Assembly (NCBI RefSeq): GCF_000758585.1 | Contig: NZ_CP009281.1 | Location: 2,232,001-2,296,000, forward strand | DNA length: 64,000 nucleotides | Direction: 5' to 3' | Source: Paenibacillus sp. FSL R5-0345 | GTDB taxonomy: Bacteria > Bacillota > Bacilli > Paenibacillales > Paenibacillaceae | Part shown: piece after piece, positions 44,704-54,592 of the stretch | Position numbering within the stretch: position 1 is the stretch's first letter | Layout: each line of letters opens with the position of its first letter | Made by a program: the position numbers and the translations under genes | The notes under the pieces: model-generated | Told to the model about the DNA's origin: nothing | Databases searched by the model: none | Seen by the model: only the letters and a program-made list of their open reading frames with translations

Positions 44704-46956
44704 ATGATAGACACGGAATACAGTCAGCGATTGTGGTACAGCCAACCTGCGGGAGAGTGGAACGAGGCTTTGCCGATAGGAAACGGACGGTTCGGTGCCA
44801 TGATTTTTGGCGGTACGGCAGAAGAAAAATTGCAGCTAAATGAGGATTCCGTGTGGTATGGCGGTCTGCGTAACCGTAATAATGAGGACGCGTTGCCTCA
44901 TTTGCCTGAGATTCGCAAGCTGATTATGGAGGGAAGGCTACGAGAGGCAGAAGAACTGGCATCAATGTCGATGGCGGGACTGCCTGAAGCGCAGCGGCAC
45001 TATTTGCCGCTGGGTGATTTGCAGCTATCCTTTGGCGGCCACGAGCAGTCTACCGAAGAATACAGGAGAGAGCTGGATTTGGAGCAAGGTGTTTTTCGAA
45101 TGAAGTACCGAATCGGAGAGGTGAGTTATACCCGTGAAATGTTTGCTAGCTATCCGGATCAGGCCATTGTCATACGTATTGCCACTGACAATAAGGATGG
45201 AATGTCCTTAAAGGCGAGATTCAATCGCCATAACTGGAGATATCTGGAGAAAACTAAAAAATGGAAAAATAACGGTCTGATTATGAGTGGTGATTGCGGC
45301 GGAAAAGGGGGCAGCTCTTTTGCAGCTGTCCTGAAGGCAGTCACAGAAGACGGTCTCTGCCGTACCGTTGGGGAGTATTTGCTTGTGGATGGGGCGAGCT
45401 CGGTTACAATGCTACTTGCTGCAGGAACTACGTTTCGCCATTCCGATCCGGACCTTTACACCAAAAGACGGCTGCAAGAACTGAGCCAGGTTCCTTATGA
45501 AGAGCTGCTAGCCCGCCATACCGCAGATTACCGCAGCTTGTATGGACGAGTTAAGTTGAAGCTGCCAGAGAATCTGCACCAGGCTGGATTGCCGACCGAC
45601 AAGCGGCTGAAGCGGTTTCTGAAGGGGGAGGAGGACAATGGTCTAATAGTGACCTATTTCCAGTACGGTCGCTATCTCCTAATTTCCTCCAGTCGTCAAG
45701 GCTCATTACCCGCAAATCTGCAGGGGATCTGGAATGACAGCTTTACTCCGGCATGGGACAGCAAATTCACGATCAATATTAATACGCAAATGAATTATTG
45801 GCCTGCAGAAATCTGCAACCTGGCTGAATGTCATGAGCCTTTGTTCGATCTGGTAGAGCGGATGAGGGAACCGGGGAGGGCTACGGCCAGGGTCATGTAT
45901 GGTTGCCGGGGATTCACGGCGCATCACAATACGGATATCTGGGCAGACACGGCGCCGCAGGATACCTATTTGCCGGCGTCTTTTTGGCCGCTGGGTGCCG
46001 CCTGGCTGTGCCTGCATTTATGGGAGCATTATCGCTTCAATCAGGACCGCTATTTCCTGGCGCAGGCGTATGGGACGATGAAGGAAGCGGCACAGTTTCT
46101 GCTTGATTATTTAGTAGAAGACGCTCAAGGCCGGCTGATCACTTGCCCATCCGTTTCCCCTGAGAATACCTATAAGCTACCGAACGGTGAGTCAGGAGTA
46201 CTCTGCGCAGGAGCTTCGATGGATTTTCAAATTATAGAAGCACTGTTTGGTGCCTGCATCCTCAGTGCGGAGATTATCGGCGTGGATGAGGTGTTCCGCG
46301 AAGAACTCTCTGCCGCTCAGAAGCGGCTTCCCAAACCGCAAATCGGAAAGTATGGACAGATCCAGGAGTGGATGGAGGATTATGAAGAGGTGGAGCCGGG
46401 ACATCGCCACATCTCTCATCTTTTTGCGCTTTATCCCGGCGACGCCTTCAGCCTGGAGCATACGCCGGAACTGGCTGAGGCGGCCCGGACGACGTTGGAA
46501 CGAAGGCTAGCAAACGGTGGCGGTCACACTGGCTGGAGCCGGGCTTGGATTATTAACTTTTGGGCCAGATTGAAGGATGCCGACAAGGCCTACGCAAACG
46601 TCCGGGCTCTTTTACAGTATTCAACGCTGCCTAATCTGTTTGATAACCACCCTCCGTTTCAGATAGATGGTAATTTTGGAGGAACGGCGGGGATTGCTGA
46701 AATGCTGCTGCAAAGCCACGCCGAAAAGATTATACTGTTGCCCGCTTTGCCGCAAAGCTGGAGTGAGGGAAGCATTAAGGGTCTGCGGGCAAGGGGAGGA
46801 TATATCCTTGATTTTGCCTGGGAGGAGGGGCTAGTTACTGAAGCGGTTGTGACTTGTACAGTTTCTGGACCTTGCCGTATAGATGCTCCCGGTCTTGCGC
46901 CCGTTTCGTTCACAGGACAAGCTGGGTGCTCCTATATATTCACATCAAAGGGCTAA
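44704..46956 (+). CDS. GH95 alpha-L-fucosidase/galactosidase-type enzyme (second copy)
   Basis: A 750-residue cytoplasmic GH95 enzyme. The start RLWYSQPAGEWNEALPIGNG parallels the gene at 17859. The catalytic set is complete: N358 and N360 in TININTQMNYW, E487 in PSVSPEN and D655 in QIDGNFG. It is about 60 residues shorter than the first copy, mainly in the N-terminal domain, and visibly more GC-rich, so the two are old paralogues or separate acquisitions. ATG 44704 follows AAAGGAG. In a cluster with GH43 enzymes and esterases, a side chain of xyloglucan or pectin is the likely target. Confidence 0.92.
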   Translation: MIDTEYSQRLWYSQPAGEWNEALPIGNGRFGAMIFGGTAEEKLQLNEDSVWYGGLRNRNNEDALPHLPEIRKLIMEGRLREAEELASMSMAGLPEAQRHYLPLGDLQLSFGGHEQSTEEYRRELDLEQGVFRMKYRIGEVSYTREMFASYPDQAIVIRIATDNKDGMSLKARFNRHNWRYLEKTKKWKNNGLIMSGDCGGKGGSSFAAVLKAVTEDGLCRTVGEYLLVDGASSVTMLLAAGTTFRHSDPDLYTKRRLQELSQVPYEELLARHTADYRSLYGRVKLKLPENLHQAGLPTDKRLKRFLKGEEDNGLIVTYFQYGRYLLISSSRQGSLPANLQGIWNDSFTPAWDSKFTININTQMNYWPAEICNLAECHEPLFDLVERMREPGRATARVMYGCRGFTAHHNTDIWADTAPQDTYLPASFWPLGAAWLCLHLWEHYRFNQDRYFLAQAYGTMKEAAQFLLDYLVEDAQGRLITCPSVSPENTYKLPNGESGVLCAGASMDFQIIEALFGACILSAEIIGVDEVFREELSAAQKRLPKPQIGKYGQIQEWMEDYEEVEPGHRHISHLFALYPGDAFSLEHTPELAEAARTTLERRLANGGGHTGWSRAWIINFWARLKDADKAYANVRALLQYSTLPNLFDNHPPFQIDGNFGGTAGIAEMLLQSHAEKIILLPALPQSWSEGSIKGLRARGGYILDFAWEEGLVTEAVVTCTVSGPCRIDAPGLAPVSFTGQAGCSYIFTSKG

Positions 46957-46994
46957 ATAGGATGAAAACACTTAGACTGTTCAATAGAACCCTT

Positions 46995-47021
46995 GTTGAA
47001 ATGAGATTCGAAAATTTCAAC
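46995..47021. repeat. Inverted repeat upstream of the GH43-CBM6 relic
   Basis: GTTGAAAT and ATTTCAAC separated by 11 bases, just before the ribosome site of the relic. It could be a hairpin or operator left from the intact gene. Confidence 0.4.
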
Positions 47022-47037
47022 GTATGGAGGAAATCAA

Positions 47038-47432
47038 ATGACATTACAATTGAATCAAGCAATCGGAAAGGTGCCACCAAATGGTAATCCTCTGGTTGCA
47101 AGTAGATATGGGGCCGATCCGTATGCCTTGGTATTTGGTGACCAGGTGTATCTGTACATGACTAATGACGCGCTGGAGTAGGTGCGGTGGCATTCAGTGC
47201 TTCTGTCATAAGCTTAGAGGGCGGCGGGACCATTGAACTGTATCTGGATGACCCGGCAGGTCTATTCATTGGTTCGCTGCCAGTTCCGGCTGCTAATGGT
47301 CCGGAGCAACAGCTGGAATTAAGGACAGAGATTAGCGGAGCAGTTGGGATTCATGATCTGTATCTGGTGTTTAAGGGTAACACGGGGTCTGAATTATTTA
47401 AGCTGGACTCATGGAGATTTATAGAGAAATAG
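47038..47432 (+). pseudogene. GH43-CBM6 enzyme relic with internal deletion
   Basis: ATG 47038, with GGAGG upstream, encodes a true GH43 N-terminus (IGKVPPNGNPLVASRYGADP, then ALVFGDQVYLYMTNDALE) but stops at TAG 47179-47181. In another frame, from about 47178, coding resumes as a CBM6 C-terminus (GVGAVAFSASVISLEGGG, then GIHDLYLVFKG and KLDSWRFIEK) ending at 47432. The propeller and its catalytic residues, several hundred residues, are missing. An internal deletion fused the two ends out of frame. The junction GGAGTAGGTGCG could reflect recombination at a short shared word. The relic lies between intact GH95 and GH43 genes. Confidence 0.85.
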
Positions 47433-47459
47433 AGGGATTCATCCTAAGGGGGAACTACT

Positions 47460-48974
47460 GTGAATACCGCTACAATAACTAATCCTATAATGTGGGCAGA
47501 TGTTCCGGATGTTGACGTCATCCGAGTTGGTCCTATATTCTACATGGTCAGCACGAGTATGCATTCCATGCCGGGCTGCCCGATTATGAAATCGGTTAAT
47601 TTGAAAGATTGGGAACTTGTGAATTATGTATATGATACCTTTGAGGATAACGATGCCCACCGGTTGCTGGACGGTAAAGGTATTTACGGAAAGGGTTCTT
47701 GGGCGGCATCGCTCCGTTACAAGGATGGGGTATTTTACGTTTGTTTTTCCTCGAATGACATGGACCGGTTATATATTTACCGCACAGAGGATATTGAACA
47801 TGGAGTATGGGAGCGTTCGGTGATACCGGGGCTTCATCATGACCCTGGCTTGCTATTGGATGACGATAACCGCAATTATGTGATTTATGGTAATGGTGAT
47901 ATCCGTATTAAGGAGCTGACTGAAGATCTTACGGCACTTAAGCAGGGGGGAACGGATCAGCTGTTGCTCGAAGGTGAACGTAAAGACATAGGTTTGCGCA
48001 TCGAGGGCTGTCATGCTTACAAGCGGAACGGTTATTACTATTTGTTCTTTATTGAATGGCCGAGAACCGGAAATCAGCGTAGACGTCAGATTTGTTATCG
48101 GTCTTCCGAGCTTCTAGGCCCCTATCAACGAAAAATTATTCTGGACGATGATCTGGGCTATCATAATAACGGTGTAGCGCAAGGAGGGTTTGTTGATACC
48201 CCATCTCAGGATTGGTATGCTGTATTGTTTCAGGATCATGATGCTGTCGGACGGGTCCCTTGCGTGCTTCCTGTGAGATGGGAGAACGATTGGCCTGTCA
48301 TCGGAGACGACGATGCCTCACTTCGTGCTTTTGAGACCAGGCTTCCAGTTGCGGAGCCGAAGCCGCTTGTAATCAGTGATGAGTTCAACTATGAGACTAA
48401 TCAGTTGGCTCTGAACTGGCAGTGGAATCATAATCCGGATAATTCACTATGGTCTGTTACTGAGCGTCCGGGATATCTGCGAATCCGTACGGGTCAAATA
48501 GCAGATAGTATCCTGAGGGCGCGTAATACACTGACGCAACGTACGGAAGGACCTTCTTGCAGCGCGGAGACGCTGCTGGTGCTCTCAGGAGTCCAGCCCG
48601 GCGACCGTGCAGGAATGGTGGCGCTGCAGAATGAGTATGGTACCGTAGGAATTGCAGTCGATGAGCTAGGCCAATTTAGCGTTAATATGTGTGTGAACGA
48701 CGGTGAAGGTTGCGAGGAGATCGTGGAGAGTATTGTATTCACCAGTCAACAGATCTATCTTAAGATTGATTTCAATTTTGAAGATAGTCTCGATCAGGCA
48801 AAATTCTTCTATTCGGAAGACGGAATAGCCTGGAAGAAGATTGGACGTGCGCTCCAAATGAGGTACACGCTGGATCATTTTATGGGGTACAGAATTGGAT
48901 TGTTCAATTATGCGACCCACAATGCGGGCGGTTATGCCGATTTCGATTACTTTCATTATATTCGACAGCATTAA
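47460..48974 (+). CDS. GH43-family beta-xylosidase/arabinofuranosidase with C-terminal beta-sandwich
   Basis: A 504-residue enzyme of the XynB-like GH43 group. The propeller begins NPIMWADVPDVDVIRVGPIF with the base Asp, continues HHDPGLLLDDDN, and has the acid Glu in LRIEGCHAYKRNG (most relatives have EGPHAYK). The segment GSWAASLRYKDG is usually WAPS in relatives. From about residue 305 a concanavalin-like domain (ISDEFNYETNQLALNWQWNH) shapes the active site as in other XynB enzymes. GTG 47460 has AAGGGGGA upstream. No signal peptide. Likely acts on imported xylo- or arabino-oligosaccharides. Confidence 0.88.
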   Translation: MNTATITNPIMWADVPDVDVIRVGPIFYMVSTSMHSMPGCPIMKSVNLKDWELVNYVYDTFEDNDAHRLLDGKGIYGKGSWAASLRYKDGVFYVCFSSNDMDRLYIYRTEDIEHGVWERSVIPGLHHDPGLLLDDDNRNYVIYGNGDIRIKELTEDLTALKQGGTDQLLLEGERKDIGLRIEGCHAYKRNGYYYLFFIEWPRTGNQRRRQICYRSSELLGPYQRKIILDDDLGYHNNGVAQGGFVDTPSQDWYAVLFQDHDAVGRVPCVLPVRWENDWPVIGDDDASLRAFETRLPVAEPKPLVISDEFNYETNQLALNWQWNHNPDNSLWSVTERPGYLRIRTGQIADSILRARNTLTQRTEGPSCSAETLLVLSGVQPGDRAGMVALQNEYGTVGIAVDELGQFSVNMCVNDGEGCEEIVESIVFTSQQIYLKIDFNFEDSLDQAKFFYSEDGIAWKKIGRALQMRYTLDHFMGYRIGLFNYATHNAGGYADFDYFHYIRQH

Positions 48975-49026
48975 GCACGGCTTACGGATATGTGCAGGAC
49001 TAAGGCATTTGAATTGTTACAAACGT

Positions 49027-49057
49027 CAAAGGGCGGCCATTCTGTGGCCGTCCTTTG
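49027..49057 (+). terminator. GC-rich hairpin after the GH43 gene
   Basis: CAAAGGGCGGCCA pairs with TGGCCGTCCTTTG (13 bp, one G-U) around TTCTG. A T run is absent, so it may slow or partially stop transcription. The 405-base gap to the next gene contains this hairpin, a promoter and a cre-like site, and no coding signal. Confidence 0.6.
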
Positions 49058-49158
49058 CGTACTAATAGTAGAGGCTAGTCCCTATTAATGTCAGTATTGA
49101 AAGTGAAGGGTACTCTTCCGTTTCTTTGGATAGATCAATTAAAGGTCAGTAAATATCA

Positions 49159-49187
49159 TTGTCTGAGGTTTAGGATTTCTCTATAAT
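49159..49187 (+). promoter_or_regulatory. Sigma-A promoter of the esterase pair
   Basis: TTGTCT at 49159 and TATAAT at 49182 with a 17-base spacer. The start would be near 49194, giving a leader of about 185 bases that includes the cre-like site. Confidence 0.6.
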
Positions 49188-49346
49188 TTATATTGTATGT
49201 AAGGGAATTTAGACAGTATTCCAAAGGGAATCAATGAAATAAGAGTCTATGCTTATTAGAAATAATCAATTCAGAAGTGAGAGTGTTTATTCCTAGTACC
49301 ACATTTACGCTAGAATGAATTCCATTAATTTTTAAGTGGATAAAAA

Positions 49347-49362
49347 AGTAAGCGCTTTTACT
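49347..49362. promoter_or_regulatory. Candidate cre site in the leader of the esterase operon
   Basis: AGTAAGCGCTTTTACT is nearly palindromic with the central AAGCGCTT typical of CcpA sites. Downstream placement would act as a transcription roadblock. It lies 18 bases before the start codon and just ahead of AAGGAGG. Confidence 0.55.
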
Positions 49363-49380
49363 GTGAAGGAGGAATAAAGG

Positions 49381-50898
49381 ATGTTAAGAGTAGTGCGTGT
49401 TGAAAATGGTATCGTGCAAGGACTGCCGGCGGCTGATCCCCGTATTACCAGCTTCAAGGGAATTCCATTTGCAGCCCCGCCCGTGGGGGAGAACCGCTGG
49501 CGTGCACCCCAACCTGCTCAAGACTGGGATGGAATTTTGAAAGCACATGATTTCGCCCCTACTTCCATGCAGGCCCCGACCGTCATAGATGTGAATAATA
49601 TTTATACCCGTGAATGGGCAGTTGATCCCGATCTTCCAATGGACGAGGACTGTCTATACCTGAATGTCTGGACACCTGCCGTTAGTGCCGATGAGAAGCT
49701 TCCTGTTTTTGTATGGTATTTTGGCGGAGGACTTCAGGTCGGCCATACGGCCGAAATGGAGTTTGACGGTGAACGCATTGCCCGCAGGGGGGTTGTCGTT
49801 GTAACCGTTAATTACCGCTTGAACGCATTTGGCTTCCTGTGCCATCCCGAGATTACTGCGGAATCGCCTGAAGCTCCCGCGAATTTCGGACATTTGGATC
49901 AGCAGGCAGGCACGCAGTGGGTGAAGCGCAATATCGCTGCTTTTGGCGGAGATCCAGAGCAAATCACAATAGGCGGACAGTCTGCGGGTGGTGGAAGCGT
50001 GCTGAGCCAGCTGACCTCCCCTCAGAATGCCGGATTATTTCAGCGGGCCGTTATTATGAGCGGAATCATAACACCTTTGTATCCAAATAATCCGGTACCC
50101 CCACGTAGCCTTACTTTTAAGGATGCTGAAGAGGATGGCGCGGCTTTTTTTGAATACTTAGGAGTGTCGAGCTTGAAAGAGGCACGTGAGCTGGATGCAG
50201 TCTATCTCCGTGATAAAATACTTGAATACGGAAAGTTCTGGGGAACGGTTGTGGATGAGAAGTATTGTATCGGTAATCCATTTGAGCTCTTTGTGCAGGG
50301 ACAGCAGCATAAGGTGCCGATTATGCTCGGAAATACAGCCTCCGAGTTCTTCAGTGTTCCTGATGTACGCAGTGTAGAGGAATTCAGAGCCATGGCTGTG
50401 GAATTATTTGGAGGCGAAGCAGAGGAGTACCTTAAGCTATGCCGCGTTGAGTCAGGGAATTTGGAAGAAATAATTAAGAAAGCTTCCGTGAGCCATATTG
50501 AATATGCAGCCCGTGTTGCCATCAGGTCAAGCAGCGTCCCAATGTATTATTATAGCTTTGGTGCAGAGATTCCGGGCTGGGATGATCCTGGTACCTTTCA
50601 TTCAGTGGATCTGTGGTTTCATTTCGAGACACTGGCCAAATGCTGGCGGCCCTTTGTCGGCAAACATTATGATCTTGCCCGCCAGATGTGTAATTATCTT
50701 GCCTATTTTATTACTTCAGGTAATCCGAATGGCAAGGATTCTACCGGTGATGACATGCCTCTCTGGAATCCCTGTACGCAGGAAGCGCCATATGGCATGG
50801 TTTATGCAGACAAGGCAGAATTTGTAGAATCTCCTCCTGGTGAAGTAATGCAATTTCTGGTCGAGCATTATTTCAAGCAGCAGTCTATTTATGTATAA
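49381..50898 (+). CDS. Type B carboxylesterase (p-nitrobenzyl-esterase-like)
   Basis: A 505-residue alpha/beta hydrolase of the carboxylesterase type B family. Signatures: FKGIPFAAPPVGENRWRAPQ, EDCLYLNVWTP, WYFGGGLQVG for the oxyanion hole, and nucleophile S201 in GGQSAGGGSVLSQL. The catalytic histidine probably lies in FHSVDLWFHF. No signal peptide, so it is cytoplasmic. ATG 49381 has AAGGAGG eight bases upstream. It is followed after 17 bases by a second esterase, and the pair likely removes acetyl or aromatic acyl groups from imported sugars, an inference from the cluster. Confidence 0.9.
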   Translation: MLRVVRVENGIVQGLPAADPRITSFKGIPFAAPPVGENRWRAPQPAQDWDGILKAHDFAPTSMQAPTVIDVNNIYTREWAVDPDLPMDEDCLYLNVWTPAVSADEKLPVFVWYFGGGLQVGHTAEMEFDGERIARRGVVVVTVNYRLNAFGFLCHPEITAESPEAPANFGHLDQQAGTQWVKRNIAAFGGDPEQITIGGQSAGGGSVLSQLTSPQNAGLFQRAVIMSGIITPLYPNNPVPPRSLTFKDAEEDGAAFFEYLGVSSLKEARELDAVYLRDKILEYGKFWGTVVDEKYCIGNPFELFVQGQQHKVPIMLGNTASEFFSVPDVRSVEEFRAMAVELFGGEAEEYLKLCRVESGNLEEIIKKASVSHIEYAARVAIRSSSVPMYYYSFGAEIPGWDDPGTFHSVDLWFHFETLAKCWRPFVGKHYDLARQMCNYLAYFITSGNPNGKDSTGDDMPLWNPCTQEAPYGMVYADKAEFVESPPGEVMQFLVEHYFKQQSIYV

Positions 50899-50909
50899 GA
50901 GAGGAATGA

Positions 50910-51704
<795 letters not shown>

Positions 51705-51750
51705 CTCACTGTCCACAGGATACCCGCTGCTTGCAGCCGTATAAGACAAA

Positions 51751-51806
51751 TAGGGACGTTCAAGCAGACCGGATCTGGCTGTTTGGAACGTCCCTTATCT
51801 TTGTTG
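51751..51806. terminator. Bidirectional terminator between esterases and transporter operon
   Basis: TAGGGACGTTC pairs with GGAACGTCCCTTA around an imperfect inner stem (CAGACC with GGCTG), followed by TCTTTG. It separates convergent transcripts. Confidence 0.8.
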
Positions 51807-51816
51807 TAGTAACGAA

Positions 51817-53580
51817 TTATTGGCTAGCAACTGCATCCTTACGCAGTTTAACGATTTTTTGTGCTCTTTCTGTATCCATAGCAATGACATCATTCCAACC
51901 GAGACCGACCACATCACTCTTCAGCTTATTCCAGAGCTGATCGAATTCTGCTTGATCTTTGGCAAATATCATTTTCCAAGAGGTGTTTTTAACATAGTCA
52001 GAGATCTGGCTTCGTTTATTCTTAATATCCGACGAATCTGACCCGAGACTTGTATTGATATTTGGCACAATATCGATCATATTGTTTTTCTGATAGTACT
52101 CCGTCGGGGTGCTCGCATTATAAGTATTCTGCCATTCCTTAGTTAGAGTAGTCTTATTGGCCTCGATGGTTGAGCTCCAATAATTGTTGTTGTAAAATTC
52201 ACCTGTTTCCGGATCTACTACAAAATCGCTCATAATCATAGTATTGATCTTGCTCTGCCCGTCTTGATATCCTCCGCCTCCGTACTGTTCAGGAACGGGG
52301 GTATTTTCTTGGAATGCGATTTGTCCTACTTCAGTCAGCTTAAACTTGCCATCAGACATTTTTTCATAATTGAAGCCTTCAAATCCATTGGTATAGTAGC
52401 GAAGACCTTCAGGTGATACTAGCCAATCCATGAATTCAATGATTCTTTCAGGATTTTTTGCTTTTGAACCAATAGCAAATACTCTTCCGTTTCCGAAGTA
52501 GGCATCGCTATTCTGGATAATGTGGGTATCGGCGATCGGAACGGCAACATTACCGTCACCTTTAGTGCCTCTTTCAATGGTGTTGTAGAAGCCTCTTTGC
52601 CAGGAATACCATAAGAGTAGAACCTGTTTATTGGTCAGCTTTTCAGCGACTTTATTCCAATCCTGGGTTGCCGAGTCAGGGTCAACCAGCCCCATCTGAT
52701 TGGCGTCATGATAGAACTGGAGGATTTTCTTGTACATACTGTTGTCGTCAACGAGCGGAACGATATCGCCTTTTGCATTCAACTGAATGGTCGAGGTTCC
52801 GTCCGGCTGCTCATAGCCATACCAGTTGCTTAACCAACGAACGTTTTCCATACTTCCATTGTCCCAGTCCTTCCACAGGGTGATCGGAACAATCGCTTTT
52901 CCTTCCGGTGTCTTTGGGTATTTCTCCTGCATCTGCTTTAGTGCATTCAGCAGATCTGTCAGATTGTTCAGCTTGGGAGATCCGATTCCCTTGTAATAAT
53001 CCCAAGGCATAATCGGACTGGAGTAAGGGATTTCTTCTGAGTATGTTGTTGGGGAAGTGTCTGATACAAAAGTGGGTAAAGCATATATTTTACCTTCAGG
53101 ATTTATACTTTCGAACGCAGCATTAAAGGGCTTGAAGTGATTGTCCACATATTTGGACAGGTACTCCGTATTTTTGATCCTATCCGTCATATCCATAATC
53201 ATACCCGCCGGAATTAACTCCTCCAGCTGACTATTATCAATGATAAGGAGGTCTCCCAAATCTCCCGATGCTGACCTTGTCTTGTATAGTTGATCACCGG
53301 CAACCTGTGGAGACAGAATATTTAAGGTAATATTGAACTTATCCTTAATTAGTTTTCCGTACCATCCGGTCTGCTCTCCCTGATAATTTGCTGCGTTGTT
53401 AAACACGGTAATCGTCAGCGGCTTGCTATGATCAATTCCTCCACCCGGATCGGAAGTCTCGGTTGCTGTACCTGCATTGTTGGCATTGCTGCTGCATCCG
53501 CTGAGTACCGCCGTTCCAAGAAGAAGAGCGGTGCCAAAGATCAGCATAGACTTTCTTGCCAGCTTACTATGTTTATTCAT
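51817..53580 (-). CDS. Lpl-type ABC transporter substrate-binding lipoprotein
   Basis: A 587-residue extracellular sugar-binding lipoprotein. The signal peptide ends LSGCSS with lipidated C29. Its size and sequence (FNNAANYQGEQTGWYGKLIK, LPTFVSDTSPTTYSEEIPYS) match the large LplA-like/YtcQ group of Paenibacillus, which handles oligosaccharides such as pectic fragments. ATG 53580 follows a GGGGGG site. It is the last gene of the minus-strand operon LplB-like, LplC-like, LplA-like, again without an ATPase. The operon faces the GH43/GH95/esterase genes. Confidence 0.92.
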   Translation of the reverse strand: MNKHSKLARKSMLIFGTALLLGTAVLSGCSSNANNAGTATETSDPGGGIDHSKPLTITVFNNAANYQGEQTGWYGKLIKDKFNITLNILSPQVAGDQLYKTRSASGDLGDLLIIDNSQLEELIPAGMIMDMTDRIKNTEYLSKYVDNHFKPFNAAFESINPEGKIYALPTFVSDTSPTTYSEEIPYSSPIMPWDYYKGIGSPKLNNLTDLLNALKQMQEKYPKTPEGKAIVPITLWKDWDNGSMENVRWLSNWYGYEQPDGTSTIQLNAKGDIVPLVDDNSMYKKILQFYHDANQMGLVDPDSATQDWNKVAEKLTNKQVLLLWYSWQRGFYNTIERGTKGDGNVAVPIADTHIIQNSDAYFGNGRVFAIGSKAKNPERIIEFMDWLVSPEGLRYYTNGFEGFNYEKMSDGKFKLTEVGQIAFQENTPVPEQYGGGGYQDGQSKINTMIMSDFVVDPETGEFYNNNYWSSTIEANKTTLTKEWQNTYNASTPTEYYQKNNMIDIVPNINTSLGSDSSDIKNKRSQISDYVKNTSWKMIFAKDQAEFDQLWNKLKSDVVGLGWNDVIAMDTERAQKIVKLRKDAVASQ

Positions 53581-53623
53581 TTACAGCCCCCCAAAAATGA
53601 TTAATTAATCATAATCGTGCCAA

Positions 53624-54592
53624 TTAACCCTTGACTGCGCCAATGATAATTCCTTTTACAAAAAATCTTTGGAAGATCGGATAAACAAGCAAAATAGGTG
53701 CGACAACGATGATAGTAACTGTCATACGAATGGATGTGGTGGTTTGCTTGGTGGATAGACTGGCCATGGCGGTTGATCCGGCATTTTGCAAATTGACCAT
53801 GGTAGATAGGGAGCTGGCTTGATTGATGTAGTTATACAGAATAAACTGCAAACTATACAATTTGCTGTCCGTAACCAGCAGTAGCGTGTCCTGAAAGGCA
53901 TTCCACTGGTCCACTGCCGAAAATATAGCGACTGTAGCCAATATCGGTTTGCTGATAGGTAAGATAACCTTGTAAAAGATCGTTATAATCCCGGCACCGT
54001 CAATGCTGGCTGCCTGCTGCAATTCCTTCGGCGTTGATTCCACAAACGTTTTTACAAGAATGATAAAAAAAGGAGCTACAATAGCCGGCAGAATGTAGGC
54101 AAGGAAATTGTTAGTCAGATGCAGGGATCTCATGGTCAAATACCAGGGGATAATGCCGGCATTAAAAAACATCGTAAGAATGGTAAACCGATACCAGAAT
54201 TTTTTCCCCCACATATCCTCCTGGGCAAACATGAATCCCAAAAAGGCAGAGGCCCCGACTGTCAAAAGTGAGCCTATAACCGTTCTCCCCAAAGAAATGA
54301 CAAATGCATTCCATAGTCCAGGGATCTTAAATACGTCAATATAATTCTGGAAGTGGATCCCCTTGGGCCAAAACACAATTTCACCCTTGGCGCTGAGATC
54401 ATTGGCGCTGATGGTATTAATGATGATCGAGTAAAACGGATATACACAAACAAATGCAAAGAGAGTAAACAGGATATAAATGGTAGCCGAAATCATTTTA
54501 TCGGTTGTTCTGACCTGCATTTTAGTTCTTCTGGAGAAGTTCCGCTTATTTTCCTTGGCCTTCGGGGAAAGTCCAGTCTGGTTGTCACTCAT
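53624..54592 (-). CDS. Lpl-type ABC transporter permease (LplC-like)
   Basis: A 322-residue membrane permease with six helices and the ATPase-contact loop ELQQAASIDGAGIITIFYKVILP. The tail FVKGIIIGAVKG is typical of LplC/YtcP proteins. Its start ATG 54592 overlaps the stop of the preceding permease by four bases. A charged N-terminal extension of about 30 residues precedes the first helix. Confidence 0.92.
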   Translation of the reverse strand: MSDNQTGLSPKAKENKRNFSRRTKMQVRTTDKMISATIYILFTLFAFVCVYPFYSIIINTISANDLSAKGEIVFWPKGIHFQNYIDVFKIPGLWNAFVISLGRTVIGSLLTVGASAFLGFMFAQEDMWGKKFWYRFTILTMFFNAGIIPWYLTMRSLHLTNNFLAYILPAIVAPFFIILVKTFVESTPKELQQAASIDGAGIITIFYKVILPISKPILATVAIFSAVDQWNAFQDTLLLVTDSKLYSLQFILYNYINQASSLSTMVNLQNAGSTAMASLSTKQTTTSIRMTVTIIVVAPILLVYPIFQRFFVKGIIIGAVKG

